Positions 9,473 to 17,910 of a DNA stretch of 42,847 nt are shown here, in pieces. The notes under the pieces are model-generated. The model made no database searches. It was not told the DNA's origin and saw only the letters and a list, made by a program, of their open reading frames with translations. Within the stretch, counting starts at the first letter, position 1. Each line of letters starts with the position of its first letter. Position numbers and translations under genes: made by a program. Source of the DNA: a virus. The stretch is taken from positions 1 through 42,847 of the IMG/VR virus record IMGVR_UViG_3300042560_000801; one strand, 5' to 3'.

Positions 9473-12400
9473 TAACTCCGCCGAAAAAGCCATTGGCCGT
9501 TCGTTCAATGACGGCGAAGTGAACTTTGTCGATGCGGCTATTGCGCGAGCTGGCGCGGACCTGCAAGCGCAAGACCCCGATGCTTGGAACCAGATGTCCC
9601 CAGCTGAGCAATGGCGCGCAGCGGGCCAGCGCGCGGCGGAAGTTATGCGTGCAGAAGCGCAGCAGCTTGTGGAGCAAGCTGAAGGTGGCGCGCAGATCGA
9701 AGAAACAGGGCAGCCGGAGGGGGAGGCGTATGCCGCCCGCGAAGCCGAAGGCCAACGCCAACGCATCGGCGAATACTACCCCGCCTTAACCGAAATTCGT
9801 CTCGGCCCCCAAAGCAACATGTCCACTTTCTTGCACGAGATGGGGCACCACTTTCTCGAAGTGCATGTCAAGGTGGCAATGAGCCTGCTTGATCGCCAAG
9901 CGCGCGGCGAAACCCTAACCGAGCGCCAGTTGCAACACATCAGAGACATGGAATTTGCCATTGGCGAAATGGCGCGGCAAGCGGGGGAGCAGCCGGCGCC
10001 GCCTGAGGCTGAAGGCGATGTGTTGGCGCAAGAAGAAGTTCTTAACCAAGCCCGCCTCACCATGCGGACGCCTGAAGAGGAAAAAAAGTTTGTTGATGAG
10101 GCTGTCGTTAGTTTTGGCGATGGACATTATTATTTCCGCACAAGCGACGGGGTTGTGTATGTTAAACTAGAGCCAATAGACACGCCACGGTCAAAAAGCG
10201 TTGAAATCCAATACTGGTTTAACGATGGAACTGGAGTTCGAAATAATGCTCCGTTGTCCGAATCCATCAGAATTACGCGGCGCATTCATGCTATTGTAAA
10301 AGCTCATGCCGCTTCGCATGGCCCGCGCAGCTATAGCTTTGTGGGCATTACAGACAGCCGAGACAGGCTTAATAAAGCTGTTCTAACCCGCGATCCGCCA
10401 AAAGGGTACAAGTTTGCCAAAAGAAACGATGGAACAATGTTGCTGGTGCGCCAACCAGATGCGCCAGCGCCAACTAAAATAGACATCGGGCTAGACGCTT
10501 ATGACGCTCTTAACATGGCGGACTACTATCTTGCCACGACATACGAAGAAAAAGAGGCTGCCCTTAATAAGGCTATCACCGAAGGGATTGTGCTGTATCA
10601 AGAAGAGGAACCCCCCACCGGCCAACCCACCCCCACCCCACCCTCAGGCGCTGACCTCATCCGCTGGTTTAATGGCCTAACCATTCAAGAACGCACGGCC
10701 ATGCACGAGGTCTGGGCGCGCATGACTGAGCGCTATTTCATGGAAGGCAGGTCGCCAACGCCAGCGCTCGACAATCTTTTCAACGTGTTCAAAGACTGGC
10801 TTGGCAAGGTCTATCGCTCGATGACGGAACTCAACGTCGAACTGTCCAACGACGTGCGCGAGGTCATGGACCGGCTCTATGTTGCGCAAGGAAACACGCA
10901 ACGGGCGGAAGAGGCCCTTGGCTTCAAGCCTGCGTTTACCGCCAAGCCCGCCTTTATGACCGAACAGGAATGGCGAGCTTACCAAGAGCTAGGACGACAA
11001 GCCACGCAAGAGGCGACCGCCGATCTTGGTGCGCGCACCTTGCGAGACATGCAATGGCTTGGCAACGCCAAAAGCCGCGAGCTGCGCAAGCTGCAAGCTC
11101 AACACCGCAAGCTTCGCAACGCTATCAAGGCGCAAGTTACGGAACAGATCGCAGACTTGCCAGTCAACCGGGCGCGTCGGTTTATTGCGCGCGGCATTGG
11201 CCCAGACGGTCAGCCTATTCCAGGACCGCATAAGCTGTCGATCGCAGCACTGCGCGCTCAGTTTGGCGACAGCCTTGACTGGCAAAGCCTTGGCTATGGC
11301 AAATATGGAATGCTGGCCGAGACGGGATTGGACGCCGACACTCTCGCCGGCATGCTTGGTTATGACAGCGGTCAGGCCCTAGTGACCGATCTTCTGACGC
11401 AACCTAAGCAGCAAGACGCGATTGAAGCCGAAACCGATCACCGCATGCAGATGCAATACGGCGACACCTACACGCCGCAGCAGATGGAGCGTCAGGCCCT
11501 TGACGCCGTGCATAACGGCCTGCGCGGTCGCTTCCTAGCGGCGCAGCACGCCGCTTTGGCGAAGGCTGTTGGCAGCAAAGCCTTGCTGCGTGAGAACGCC
11601 CGCGCTGCGGCTGAAATCATTGTCGGACGCCAAACGGCTAGCAAGCTGAGTGCGAAACAGGCAAGCGCCGCAGAGCGCAAAGCCGGGCGCGCAGTGCTGA
11701 TGGCGCTGAAGAAAAATGATCTTGAAGCCGCCGCAACCGCCAGCCGCGATCAGCTTCTGGCCTTCGAGATCACCGCCGAAACGCTGCGCCAGCAGAAAGC
11801 CTACCAAAGCGCTCGCGCTCTGTTCCGGCGTGTGCGTGCTGGCAAAAAAGAAAACGTCGCCAAGAACCGGAACTTCGATCTTGTCATGGCGGCGAGGGCG
11901 ATCTTGAGCATTTACGGCGAGGGCACGCAGCGTCAGTTTGAGCAGAACATGGAGTATGTCGAGCTGATCAAGAACTACTTGCCGACGCTCTATCTCGAAA
12001 TCGAACCCACAATTACAGAAGCCAACAAAAACAACACTCGCATTGATGATATGCGGGTCCGCGAACTTACGGGTTTGCGTGACACGATTGACCAGCTTTA
12101 CACGCTCTCGCGAGAGCAAAAAAAGCTTGAGATGGAAGGCCGCGCGGTTGAGTTTGAAGCCGTTGTTGAAGGCTTGGTTCAGCAACTGGAGCAATGGAAA
12201 AAGCCCGGTCGCACACGCCCGACTACAGACCCGACAGATACGAAAAAATATGTCTTTTCGGTCATGGGCTTCAAAGCAGGCTTGCGCCGCGTGCAAAGCT
12301 GGGTGCGTCTGGCTGACGGCGGCAAGGTTGGCCCATGGACGCGGCTAAACCGCACTGTGTCGAAGGCGCGCGACGAATATCGAAAGGCTTCAGCAGGCTA

Positions 12401-14345
12401 CACCGAGCGGCTGCTTGCGCTGTTTGAAACCATCAAAGACGGCATTCCCAACGGGCGCATCGACGCAACGCGCCCCGGCGAGCTGAACCACATCTTCACG
12501 TCTAAGCTGGAGCTGTTACACGCTATTTTGCACACCGGCAACGACAGCAATAAGCGTAAGCTGTTGCTTGGCCATGGCTGGGGCACGCTTATGCCCGATG
12601 GCAAAACGGTGGATGATAGCCGTTGGCGCGCCACAATCAACCGCATGGTGGCGGATGGCACGCTTACCAAAACAGACTTTGATTTTGTGCAAAGCGTTTG
12701 GGACTTGCTGGAAGACACCAAGGTGGGCGCGCAAGAAGCCCACCGGCGCATGTACGGGCGGTTCTTTAGCGAGATCACCGCGCAACCCGTTGTCACTCCT
12801 TTTGGCACATACCCAGGCGGCTATGCGCCAGCGATTTACGACAAGACCGAAGGCATTGATGCGGCGCTTTTTGAAAATCAAGACATCCTTGAAAGCGATG
12901 CGCGCAGCATGTTCCCGACGCCAGAAAACGGATTTACAAAAAACCGAACAGATTACATTGCCAAGCTAGAGCTGAACATTCAGCTTCTGACATCGCACGT
13001 TGATAAGGTGTTGCGCTTCACTCATCTTGGGCCGCCTGTGTCTCAGGTTGCCCGCGTCATGCGCAATAAACGGGTTCAAGCTGCGCTGACAGAGTACGAT
13101 AAAAACGCCTATGCCAACATGTTTTTGCCGTGGTTGAGGCGCACGTTTAGTCAGATTGTTGAGCAGCCAATCGCCAATGATGATTTTACGTTGCTGCAAA
13201 ACATCATGCGCGAAGTGCGCAGCGCATCTGGACTTGGCATTTTCTTTATGAGCGTGGTCGGCGCTGCGCAAAACATTGTCGGCGCGCCGTTTTTGACTCT
13301 TACGCGCATTGGCGGTGTCAAACCGCAAAGCCTTATGCAAGCCTATGGTCGCTACATTACAAACCCTGGCAAGGTTTCCAAAGCCGTGGCCGAAGCCAGC
13401 GTTTTCATGGAAGAAGACCTTAGCAACCGCATTCGCTTTATGGACGGGCGCATCAAGCAGATCATCGATCCCAACAACAAGCTGAAGCAGCTCAGCGAAT
13501 GGTTTGCGCAGCATGGCTACTTCACGCTTGCGGCCACACAAAACATGTCGAGCATTATCGTTTGGTCTGCGGCATACGATGAGCAAACGGCTAATGGTTC
13601 AACGCATGAAGACGCTGTGCGGTTTGCAGATGAGCTGGTAAAGGAAACGCAAAGTTCGCAGAACCCGGAAGATATTTCTGCGATCGAAGCAAAAGACCCG
13701 ATCACACGCGCTTTGCTAACCCACATGTACAATTTCTTCAACGCGCAAGCGAACCTGCTGACGACGGAAACCCTTCTTATCAAGCGCACGCTTGGTCTCA
13801 AGCGTGGGATGGGTCGGTTGCTCTATGTCCATCTCATGGGCTTTGTGCTGGTAGCGGCAACCGGAGAGTTCATCGCCAATATGTTGCGCGGCCAGCCGGT
13901 TGAGGATGAGGATGAAGACGGCTACCTTGACGACTGGTTGGCTTGGTTCTGGAACCTTAGTTACAAAAACGCCACCGCGTTTATCCCCGGCATAGGCCAG
14001 ATTGCTCAAGCCTTAGCAAACAACGCAAACGACAAGCCCTTTGACGATCGCATCGGTGGGTCTCCTGCGATTGGCATGCTTGAAAACGCCGCTAAAGCGC
14101 CAACCAGCGTTTACAAGGCGATCATGGAAGAAGGCGATCAAAGCAGAGCCTTCAAAGACGCAATGAGCTTTTTGACGGTGACAACGGCGGTCGCCCCTGG
14201 AGTTCCGACTTTGCCGTTTACAATCTTTAATCGCCCCGTCGGCTACGCGCTCGATGTTGCAGAAGGCGATGTGGATTACATCAGCGAATTGGATTATGCA
14301 CGGGGCTTGGTGACCGGCTCCGCATCGGAGGCTAGCAAGCAATGA
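9456..14345 (+). CDS. Giant polyvalent virion-associated protein with HExxHH metallopeptidase motif
   Basis: About 1629 residues from ATG at 9456; a GTG at 9414 would add 14 residues. I prefer 9456 because MRQQCINSAEKAIGRSF matches the helical start of related large phage proteins. Residues 127-132 are HEMGHH, a zinc-metallopeptidase motif, within MSTFLHEMGHHFLEVHV. An AT-rich inserted segment follows (about residues 205-385). Long helical regions with few recognisable motifs fill the middle. The last 250 residues have a hydrophobic stretch (LLYVHLMGFVLVAATGEF) and an acidic linker. This composition fits polyvalent proteins carried in virions and injected with DNA. The catalytic role is inferred from the motif only. 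It ends in an ATGA overlap with the fibre gene. Confidence 0.75.
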   Translation: MRQQCINSAEKAIGRSFNDGEVNFVDAAIARAGADLQAQDPDAWNQMSPAEQWRAAGQRAAEVMRAEAQQLVEQAEGGAQIEETGQPEGEAYAAREAEGQRQRIGEYYPALTEIRLGPQSNMSTFLHEMGHHFLEVHVKVAMSLLDRQARGETLTERQLQHIRDMEFAIGEMARQAGEQPAPPEAEGDVLAQEEVLNQARLTMRTPEEEKKFVDEAVVSFGDGHYYFRTSDGVVYVKLEPIDTPRSKSVEIQYWFNDGTGVRNNAPLSESIRITRRIHAIVKAHAASHGPRSYSFVGITDSRDRLNKAVLTRDPPKGYKFAKRNDGTMLLVRQPDAPAPTKIDIGLDAYDALNMADYYLATTYEEKEAALNKAITEGIVLYQEEEPPTGQPTPTPPSGADLIRWFNGLTIQERTAMHEVWARMTERYFMEGRSPTPALDNLFNVFKDWLGKVYRSMTELNVELSNDVREVMDRLYVAQGNTQRAEEALGFKPAFTAKPAFMTEQEWRAYQELGRQATQEATADLGARTLRDMQWLGNAKSRELRKLQAQHRKLRNAIKAQVTEQIADLPVNRARRFIARGIGPDGQPIPGPHKLSIAALRAQFGDSLDWQSLGYGKYGMLAETGLDADTLAGMLGYDSGQALVTDLLTQPKQQDAIEAETDHRMQMQYGDTYTPQQMERQALDAVHNGLRGRFLAAQHAALAKAVGSKALLRENARAAAEIIVGRQTASKLSAKQASAAERKAGRAVLMALKKNDLEAAATASRDQLLAFEITAETLRQQKAYQSARALFRRVRAGKKENVAKNRNFDLVMAARAILSIYGEGTQRQFEQNMEYVELIKNYLPTLYLEIEPTITEANKNNTRIDDMRVRELTGLRDTIDQLYTLSREQKKLEMEGRAVEFEAVVEGLVQQLEQWKKPGRTRPTTDPTDTKKYVFSVMGFKAGLRRVQSWVRLADGGKVGPWTRLNRTVSKARDEYRKASAGYTERLLALFETIKDGIPNGRIDATRPGELNHIFTSKLELLHAILHTGNDSNKRKLLLGHGWGTLMPDGKTVDDSRWRATINRMVADGTLTKTDFDFVQSVWDLLEDTKVGAQEAHRRMYGRFFSEITAQPVVTPFGTYPGGYAPAIYDKTEGIDAALFENQDILESDARSMFPTPENGFTKNRTDYIAKLELNIQLLTSHVDKVLRFTHLGPPVSQVARVMRNKRVQAALTEYDKNAYANMFLPWLRRTFSQIVEQPIANDDFTLLQNIMREVRSASGLGIFFMSVVGAAQNIVGAPFLTLTRIGGVKPQSLMQAYGRYITNPGKVSKAVAEASVFMEEDLSNRIRFMDGRIKQIIDPNNKLKQLSEWFAQHGYFTLAATQNMSSIIVWSAAYDEQTANGSTHEDAVRFADELVKETQSSQNPEDISAIEAKDPITRALLTHMYNFFNAQANLLTTETLLIKRTLGLKRGMGRLLYVHLMGFVLVAATGEFIANMLRGQPVEDEDEDGYLDDWLAWFWNLSYKNATAFIPGIGQIAQALANNANDKPFDDRIGGSPAIGMLENAAKAPTSVYKAIMEEGDQSRAFKDAMSFLTVTTAVAPGVPTLPFTIFNRPVGYALDVAEGDVDYISELDYARGLVTGSASEASKQ

Positions 14346-15736
14346 CAATCAGCTCGGAAACCCGGCGCGCTGGCCCCTACGCAGGCAATGGATCGACCAC
14401 GGCCTTCGCTTTCGCCTTTAAGGTCTTCACCACAGGCGAGGTGCAGGTCACGCGCACCGCCTCTGGCGTGGACACGGTGTTGACCCTGACCACGCACTAC
14501 ACGGTGACGCTCAACGCAAACCAAAACCTTAACCCAGGCGGCACAGTGACGATGCTGACGGCTCCTGCGGTGGGTCAGTCGATCACGATCACTAGCAATG
14601 TGCTGAACCTACAGCCCACGGCAGTGGCGAACCTTGGGGCGTTTTACCCTGAGGTTGTGAACGATAGCCTCGACCGGGCCACCATCCAGATCCAGCAGCT
14701 GGATGAGCGCCTTGACCGGGCGCTGGTTGTGCCTGTGTCGTCGAGCGGCCTTAACACGCAACTGCCTGTGCCTCAAAGCAATGCGCTCATCGGCTGGAAC
14801 AGCGGTGCGACGGCGTTGCAGAATGTCAACGGAACCGGCCTTGGCACGACCACTTACCAGTATGTGCATCGTGTGTTGGCCACGGCGGGCCAGACAGTCT
14901 TCACCTTGCCAACGCCTTATGTCCTTAACGCCAGCGCCATTGAAGTTTTCGTCAATGGCCTTCGCCTTGAGCAAGGCGCAACGCAGGACTGGGTGGAGAC
15001 TAACACCACGACGGTGACCTTCAATAGCGGTCTGACCGTTGGCGATTTGGTGGTGTTTGTCGTCAACGTGATGGCGAGCGCTGTGCCGCTTGCAGCTTTC
15101 CCCGCGGCGAGCGTCAGCCCGTTTGGCGCTGGCCTGGTGGACGATGCAGACGCTGCGGCGGGGCGCACCACGCTTGGCCTTGGCTCGCTGGCTGTGATCA
15201 ATTCGCCTTTGCCGATCGCTGACGGTGGCACGGGCGCAACGGCGGCGGGAGCAGCCTTGACGGCGTTAGGCGGGCAGCCTCTTGACGCGACGTTGACGGC
15301 CCTTGCCGGGCTTGCGACGGGCGCGGACAAGCTGGCTTACAGCACGGGCACGGACACTTTCTCCCAGACGGACCTCACTAGCTTTGCCCGGACGATCCTA
15401 GACGACGCTAACGCAGGCGCCGTGCGAACCACGCTTGGCGTCGGCACAGGCGACAGCCCGACCTTCGCAGGCCTGACGATTGCGGACACGGGCAACATCG
15501 TGTTGGACACAGGCACAGGCACAAAGATCGGCACGGCGACGGGGCAGAAGTTGGCTTTCTACAACGCCACTCCTGTTGTGCAACAGGCCGGGACGGGCGA
15601 AACCACAGGCGTTTCAGGTGGCAGCGGTACAAATATTCACGCCAACGCCACTTTTACTGGCAATGTCGGCTCTGCCGCTTACACAATTAGCGACGTTGTT
15701 AAAGCGTTGAAAAATCTGGGGCTTTTGGCGTTATGA
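14342..15736 (+). CDS. Tail fibre protein with T7-type N-terminal attachment domain
   Basis: A 464-residue protein. Residues 1-130 match the T7 gp17 N-terminal domain pattern: GNGSTTAFAFAFKVF, then TVTLNANQNLNPGGTV and LDRATIQIQQLDERLDRAL. That domain binds the nozzle. The rest is low-complexity Thr/Gly/Ala-rich fibre sequence with the IADGGTGATAAGAAL repeat common in phage fibres, and it ends DVVKALKNLGLLAL. No lectin or enzymatic tip is visible, so it may serve as an adaptor for the separate spike proteins encoded near 37-39 kb. GGAGG lies nine bases before the ATG. Confidence 0.85.
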   Translation: MTISSETRRAGPYAGNGSTTAFAFAFKVFTTGEVQVTRTASGVDTVLTLTTHYTVTLNANQNLNPGGTVTMLTAPAVGQSITITSNVLNLQPTAVANLGAFYPEVVNDSLDRATIQIQQLDERLDRALVVPVSSSGLNTQLPVPQSNALIGWNSGATALQNVNGTGLGTTTYQYVHRVLATAGQTVFTLPTPYVLNASAIEVFVNGLRLEQGATQDWVETNTTTVTFNSGLTVGDLVVFVVNVMASAVPLAAFPAASVSPFGAGLVDDADAAAGRTTLGLGSLAVINSPLPIADGGTGATAAGAALTALGGQPLDATLTALAGLATGADKLAYSTGTDTFSQTDLTSFARTILDDANAGAVRTTLGVGTGDSPTFAGLTIADTGNIVLDTGTGTKIGTATGQKLAFYNATPVVQQAGTGETTGVSGGSGTNIHANATFTGNVGSAAYTISDVVKALKNLGLLAL

Positions 15737-16368
15737 GCGAAATACACACAATCTTGGCGGACTGGCAGAATGTCCGCGTGCGGATGGTTGGCGATTTGGT
15801 GGCTATCGCCGGATCGTTTGACGGCGTCGAGCACAGCGGCGCGCGGGTGGATGGGGTTAGCCTTGCGCTGGATCTCGATCGCATTGCCCGCGGTGGGGCG
15901 AAGGTGGCGCCAGAACCCGTGGCGGAACCAGCGCCTGAGCCAGAGCCAGAGCCAGAGTTAACGCCAGAGCCAATGTTTGAGTCCGAATATCCTCCTGCCA
16001 CGCCAACAAAGTTGTCGTTTGAGGAACTGACTGGCGGCGGGATTATGCTGGTTGAGGATGAGCTTCTCATCCGGCGCGGCTTGGCATGGGCGGCGGTCAG
16101 CGATCATGCTGAGGTGTTGGTTGGCAATCTGATCGATCCCAATCGCCGCACCGAAATGATTGCCGAGATCGCGCACATCGCCAACAAGCGGCAGCTTGGT
16201 TTGCCGCTAACTCCTTCAGATATGGAAGCTGAAAGCGCCTTCGCCGCATTGCAAGCGCGCGAGGATGAAATCCGTCGCTTTGAACGGCAGATGCGCGAAG
16301 CGGTTCGGTATGCTAGTCTTGAAATGCTGAAGGACTTTGACGTGGAGGGCGCGGGATGGCCGACGTAG
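15733..16368 (+). CDS. Unknown protein with central Pro-Glu linker
   Basis: A 211-residue protein in two parts. Residues 1-55 form a small beta-rich domain (VRVRMVGDLVAIAGSFDG). Residues 57-80 are an acidic EP-repeat linker. Residues 90-200 are mostly helical, ending in a predicted coiled coil (REDEIRRFERQMREAV). No membrane segment is seen. The gene begins with an ATGA overlap to the tail-fibre stop and overlaps the next membrane gene by 13 bases, so it belongs to the late tail-lysis transcription unit. I do not recognise the family. Confidence 0.7.
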   Translation: MSEIHTILADWQNVRVRMVGDLVAIAGSFDGVEHSGARVDGVSLALDLDRIARGGAKVAPEPVAEPAPEPEPEPELTPEPMFESEYPPATPTKLSFEELTGGGIMLVEDELLIRRGLAWAAVSDHAEVLVGNLIDPNRRTEMIAEIAHIANKRQLGLPLTPSDMEAESAFAALQAREDEIRRFERQMREAVRYASLEMLKDFDVEGAGWPT

Positions 16369-17348
16369 GACCAGAAGACGGCGGCCCGCGCGCGCGAGAA
16401 TGGGCGGCGGGCATTCCTGCGTTTAACGCCGCGGTCGCTCTAATTTGGGCGCGCTGGCGACGCTGGATTATTACCGGCGCAGGAGGGGTAGGCCTTGTGT
16501 GGCTTGTGTTCCATCAGCTGGCTTTCTGGGCAGTCACAGTGGCTGCTCTTTTTGTTTGGTACTGGTTCGCCGACACGCCTCGCGTGCGCGCTTGGTTGCG
16601 GCATTTGCTGATGGCGCTGCGTTTGCGGTTGTTGCCACCGCAATCGGTGCACTTTGTGTGGCGTACGCCTGCGCAAGACTTTGACCATCAGCAAGCACGC
16701 AAAGCCTTTGAACAGGTCATGGTGTCGCTGCACGCTTTGCCCCGCGACGTGGAAGGCGACGGGCGCATTGAACGGCGCAAGTGGATTTACGCCGCAACGG
16801 AACAAGCAGACGGGCTGATCATTCGGGGCGACGACCCTTTCCTTGCTATTCGGACACGACCCCAAAGCGCGGCTTCAGCCCCCGTGCAGGGGTTCGTGGG
16901 GGCGGCGGCGACATTGGGCCTGCCTCGCTGGCGCTCACTGGTCATGGTCGCGCTTGGCGTTGCCGCCGCCCTTCTCTATGCACGCGGTGAGATGCTTGAA
17001 ACGCAACGCAATGATGAGCGCGCGCGCCGAGTTACCGCAGAAGAAACAGCGCGGGGCTGGCAAGCGCGGGCGCAGCAAAGCGAGACCGATCTTGCCGCAT
17101 GGCAAGAGCGCCGTGACCAAGACCTTGCAGCGCTGATCGAAGAGAGCCGCCAAAGCCGCGACCTGATGGAGCGATCATTGCGGCGGTCTAGCAGATTAAC
17201 AGCACGGAGGGCTGAGCGTGAAACTGTGGTTACTACCCCTGGCCCTGTCGATCTCGGCGACAGCCTGCGCGACCTCGCAGCCCCTGCCTCCGCCGACCCC
17301 CTGCCCGTCGTGCCCAGCCCCTCCCCCGGCAGTGATCCCGCCAGCTGA
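16356..17348 (+). CDS. Membrane protein with i-spanin-like C-terminal part
   Basis: A 330-residue protein. Two adjacent hydrophobic segments lie at about residues 37-55 and 56-72. A soluble domain follows (residues 75-190), then a third membrane segment (194-208, SLVMVALGVAAALLYA), a charged coiled coil (212-275) and a Pro/Ser-rich tail. The last half has the layout of an Rz-type inner-membrane spanin subunit. A lipoprotein gene overlaps its 3' end out of frame, the classic Rz/Rz1 arrangement. The extra N-terminal membrane domain is not part of an ordinary i-spanin. GGAGG precedes the start. Spanin role is well supported; the N-terminal function is unknown. Confidence 0.65.
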   Translation: MADVGPEDGGPRAREWAAGIPAFNAAVALIWARWRRWIITGAGGVGLVWLVFHQLAFWAVTVAALFVWYWFADTPRVRAWLRHLLMALRLRLLPPQSVHFVWRTPAQDFDHQQARKAFEQVMVSLHALPRDVEGDGRIERRKWIYAATEQADGLIIRGDDPFLAIRTRPQSAASAPVQGFVGAAATLGLPRWRSLVMVALGVAAALLYARGEMLETQRNDERARRVTAEETARGWQARAQQSETDLAAWQERRDQDLAALIEESRQSRDLMERSLRRSSRLTARRAERETVVTTPGPVDLGDSLRDLAAPASADPLPVVPSPSPGSDPAS

Positions 17349-17544
17349 ATGCACGGTTGATCGAGATGCGCCGCCCGTGTTCGCTTTGCGCGAATTGCCG
17401 CCTGCAAGCGAGCAAGCGCGGCATGCGATCGAAGCAGCGCGCCAAGCGATCGACTATGCCGATGAAGTAAGGGTGTACGCGGTGGATTTGCACGATGCAT
17501 GGGGGCGTTGCGCGGCATGGGCGCGACGGGTGAACGATGAGTGA
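17218..17544 (+). CDS. o-spanin (Rz1-like outer-membrane lipoprotein)
   Basis: A 108-residue protein with GTG start and a signal peptide (MKLWLLPLALSISATAC) ending in a lipobox with Cys17. The mature part is proline-rich (PLPPPTPCPSCPAPPP), followed by a helical segment. It overlaps the i-spanin gene by 131 bases in another reading frame. By family knowledge the lipoprotein pairs with the inner-membrane coiled coil and fuses the two membranes at the end of lysis. At 108 residues it is longer than many Rz1 proteins. Confidence 0.8.
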   Translation: MKLWLLPLALSISATACATSQPLPPPTPCPSCPAPPPAVIPPAECTVDRDAPPVFALRELPPASEQARHAIEAARQAIDYADEVRVYAVDLHDAWGRCAAWARRVNDE

Positions 17545-17893
17545 CTTCCTGACAAGCCGCGATATGTGGACCATCCAGCGCGAGCTTGGCATTGCCCAAG
17601 CGCGGGATGAGGCCCTGGCCAAAGAGCTGGCCGAGATCCGCACAAGCCTATCAAGGTTGTCCACGGAGATAGGCGCCCACGAGGGCCGCATGATTGCGCA
17701 AATGGGTTCGCTGCGGGCCGAGCTGATCACAGAGACAGACCGCGCGGGCCATAAGATGCACACAGAGCTTCGCGACTTGTCCGCAAAGGTCGACGACCAA
17801 GGCCGCCAAAGCAGTCGCATGCTGCTTGTGGTCGCTGGCATTGCAGGCGCGGCATTGGGGCTGGAGGGTCTGAGCAAGCTAGGCTTGCTGTGA
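17537..17893 (+). CDS. Coiled-coil protein with C-terminal membrane anchor
   Basis: A 118-residue protein: a helical, charged coiled-coil body (residues 10-92, with AKELAEIRTSLSRLSTEI) and one hydrophobic C-terminal segment (about 95-113, MLLVVAGIAGAALGLEGL). It overlaps the o-spanin gene by eight bases and is followed by another membrane protein. A single terminal membrane helix next to spanins makes it a holin or lysis-regulator candidate, but its topology is not that of a well-known holin class. No stronger assignment is possible from sequence. Confidence 0.7.
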   Translation: MSDFLTSRDMWTIQRELGIAQARDEALAKELAEIRTSLSRLSTEIGAHEGRMIAQMGSLRAELITETDRAGHKMHTELRDLSAKVDDQGRQSSRMLLVVAGIAGAALGLEGLSKLGLL

Positions 17894-17910
17894 CGTGAGA
17901 AAGGGCTGAG

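Noticed and set aside
9473-9766. N-terminal extension of the antisense gene
   Set aside because: The extra residues are Cys/Ser/Ala/Arg-rich and lack ordered pattern; ATG codons at 9472 or 9457 are better starts.
11535-12296. - strand ORF of 253 residues inside the giant virion gene
   Set aside because: Composition is Cys/Phe/Leu/Arg-rich as expected of an antisense shadow, and no ribosome site or neighbour supports it.
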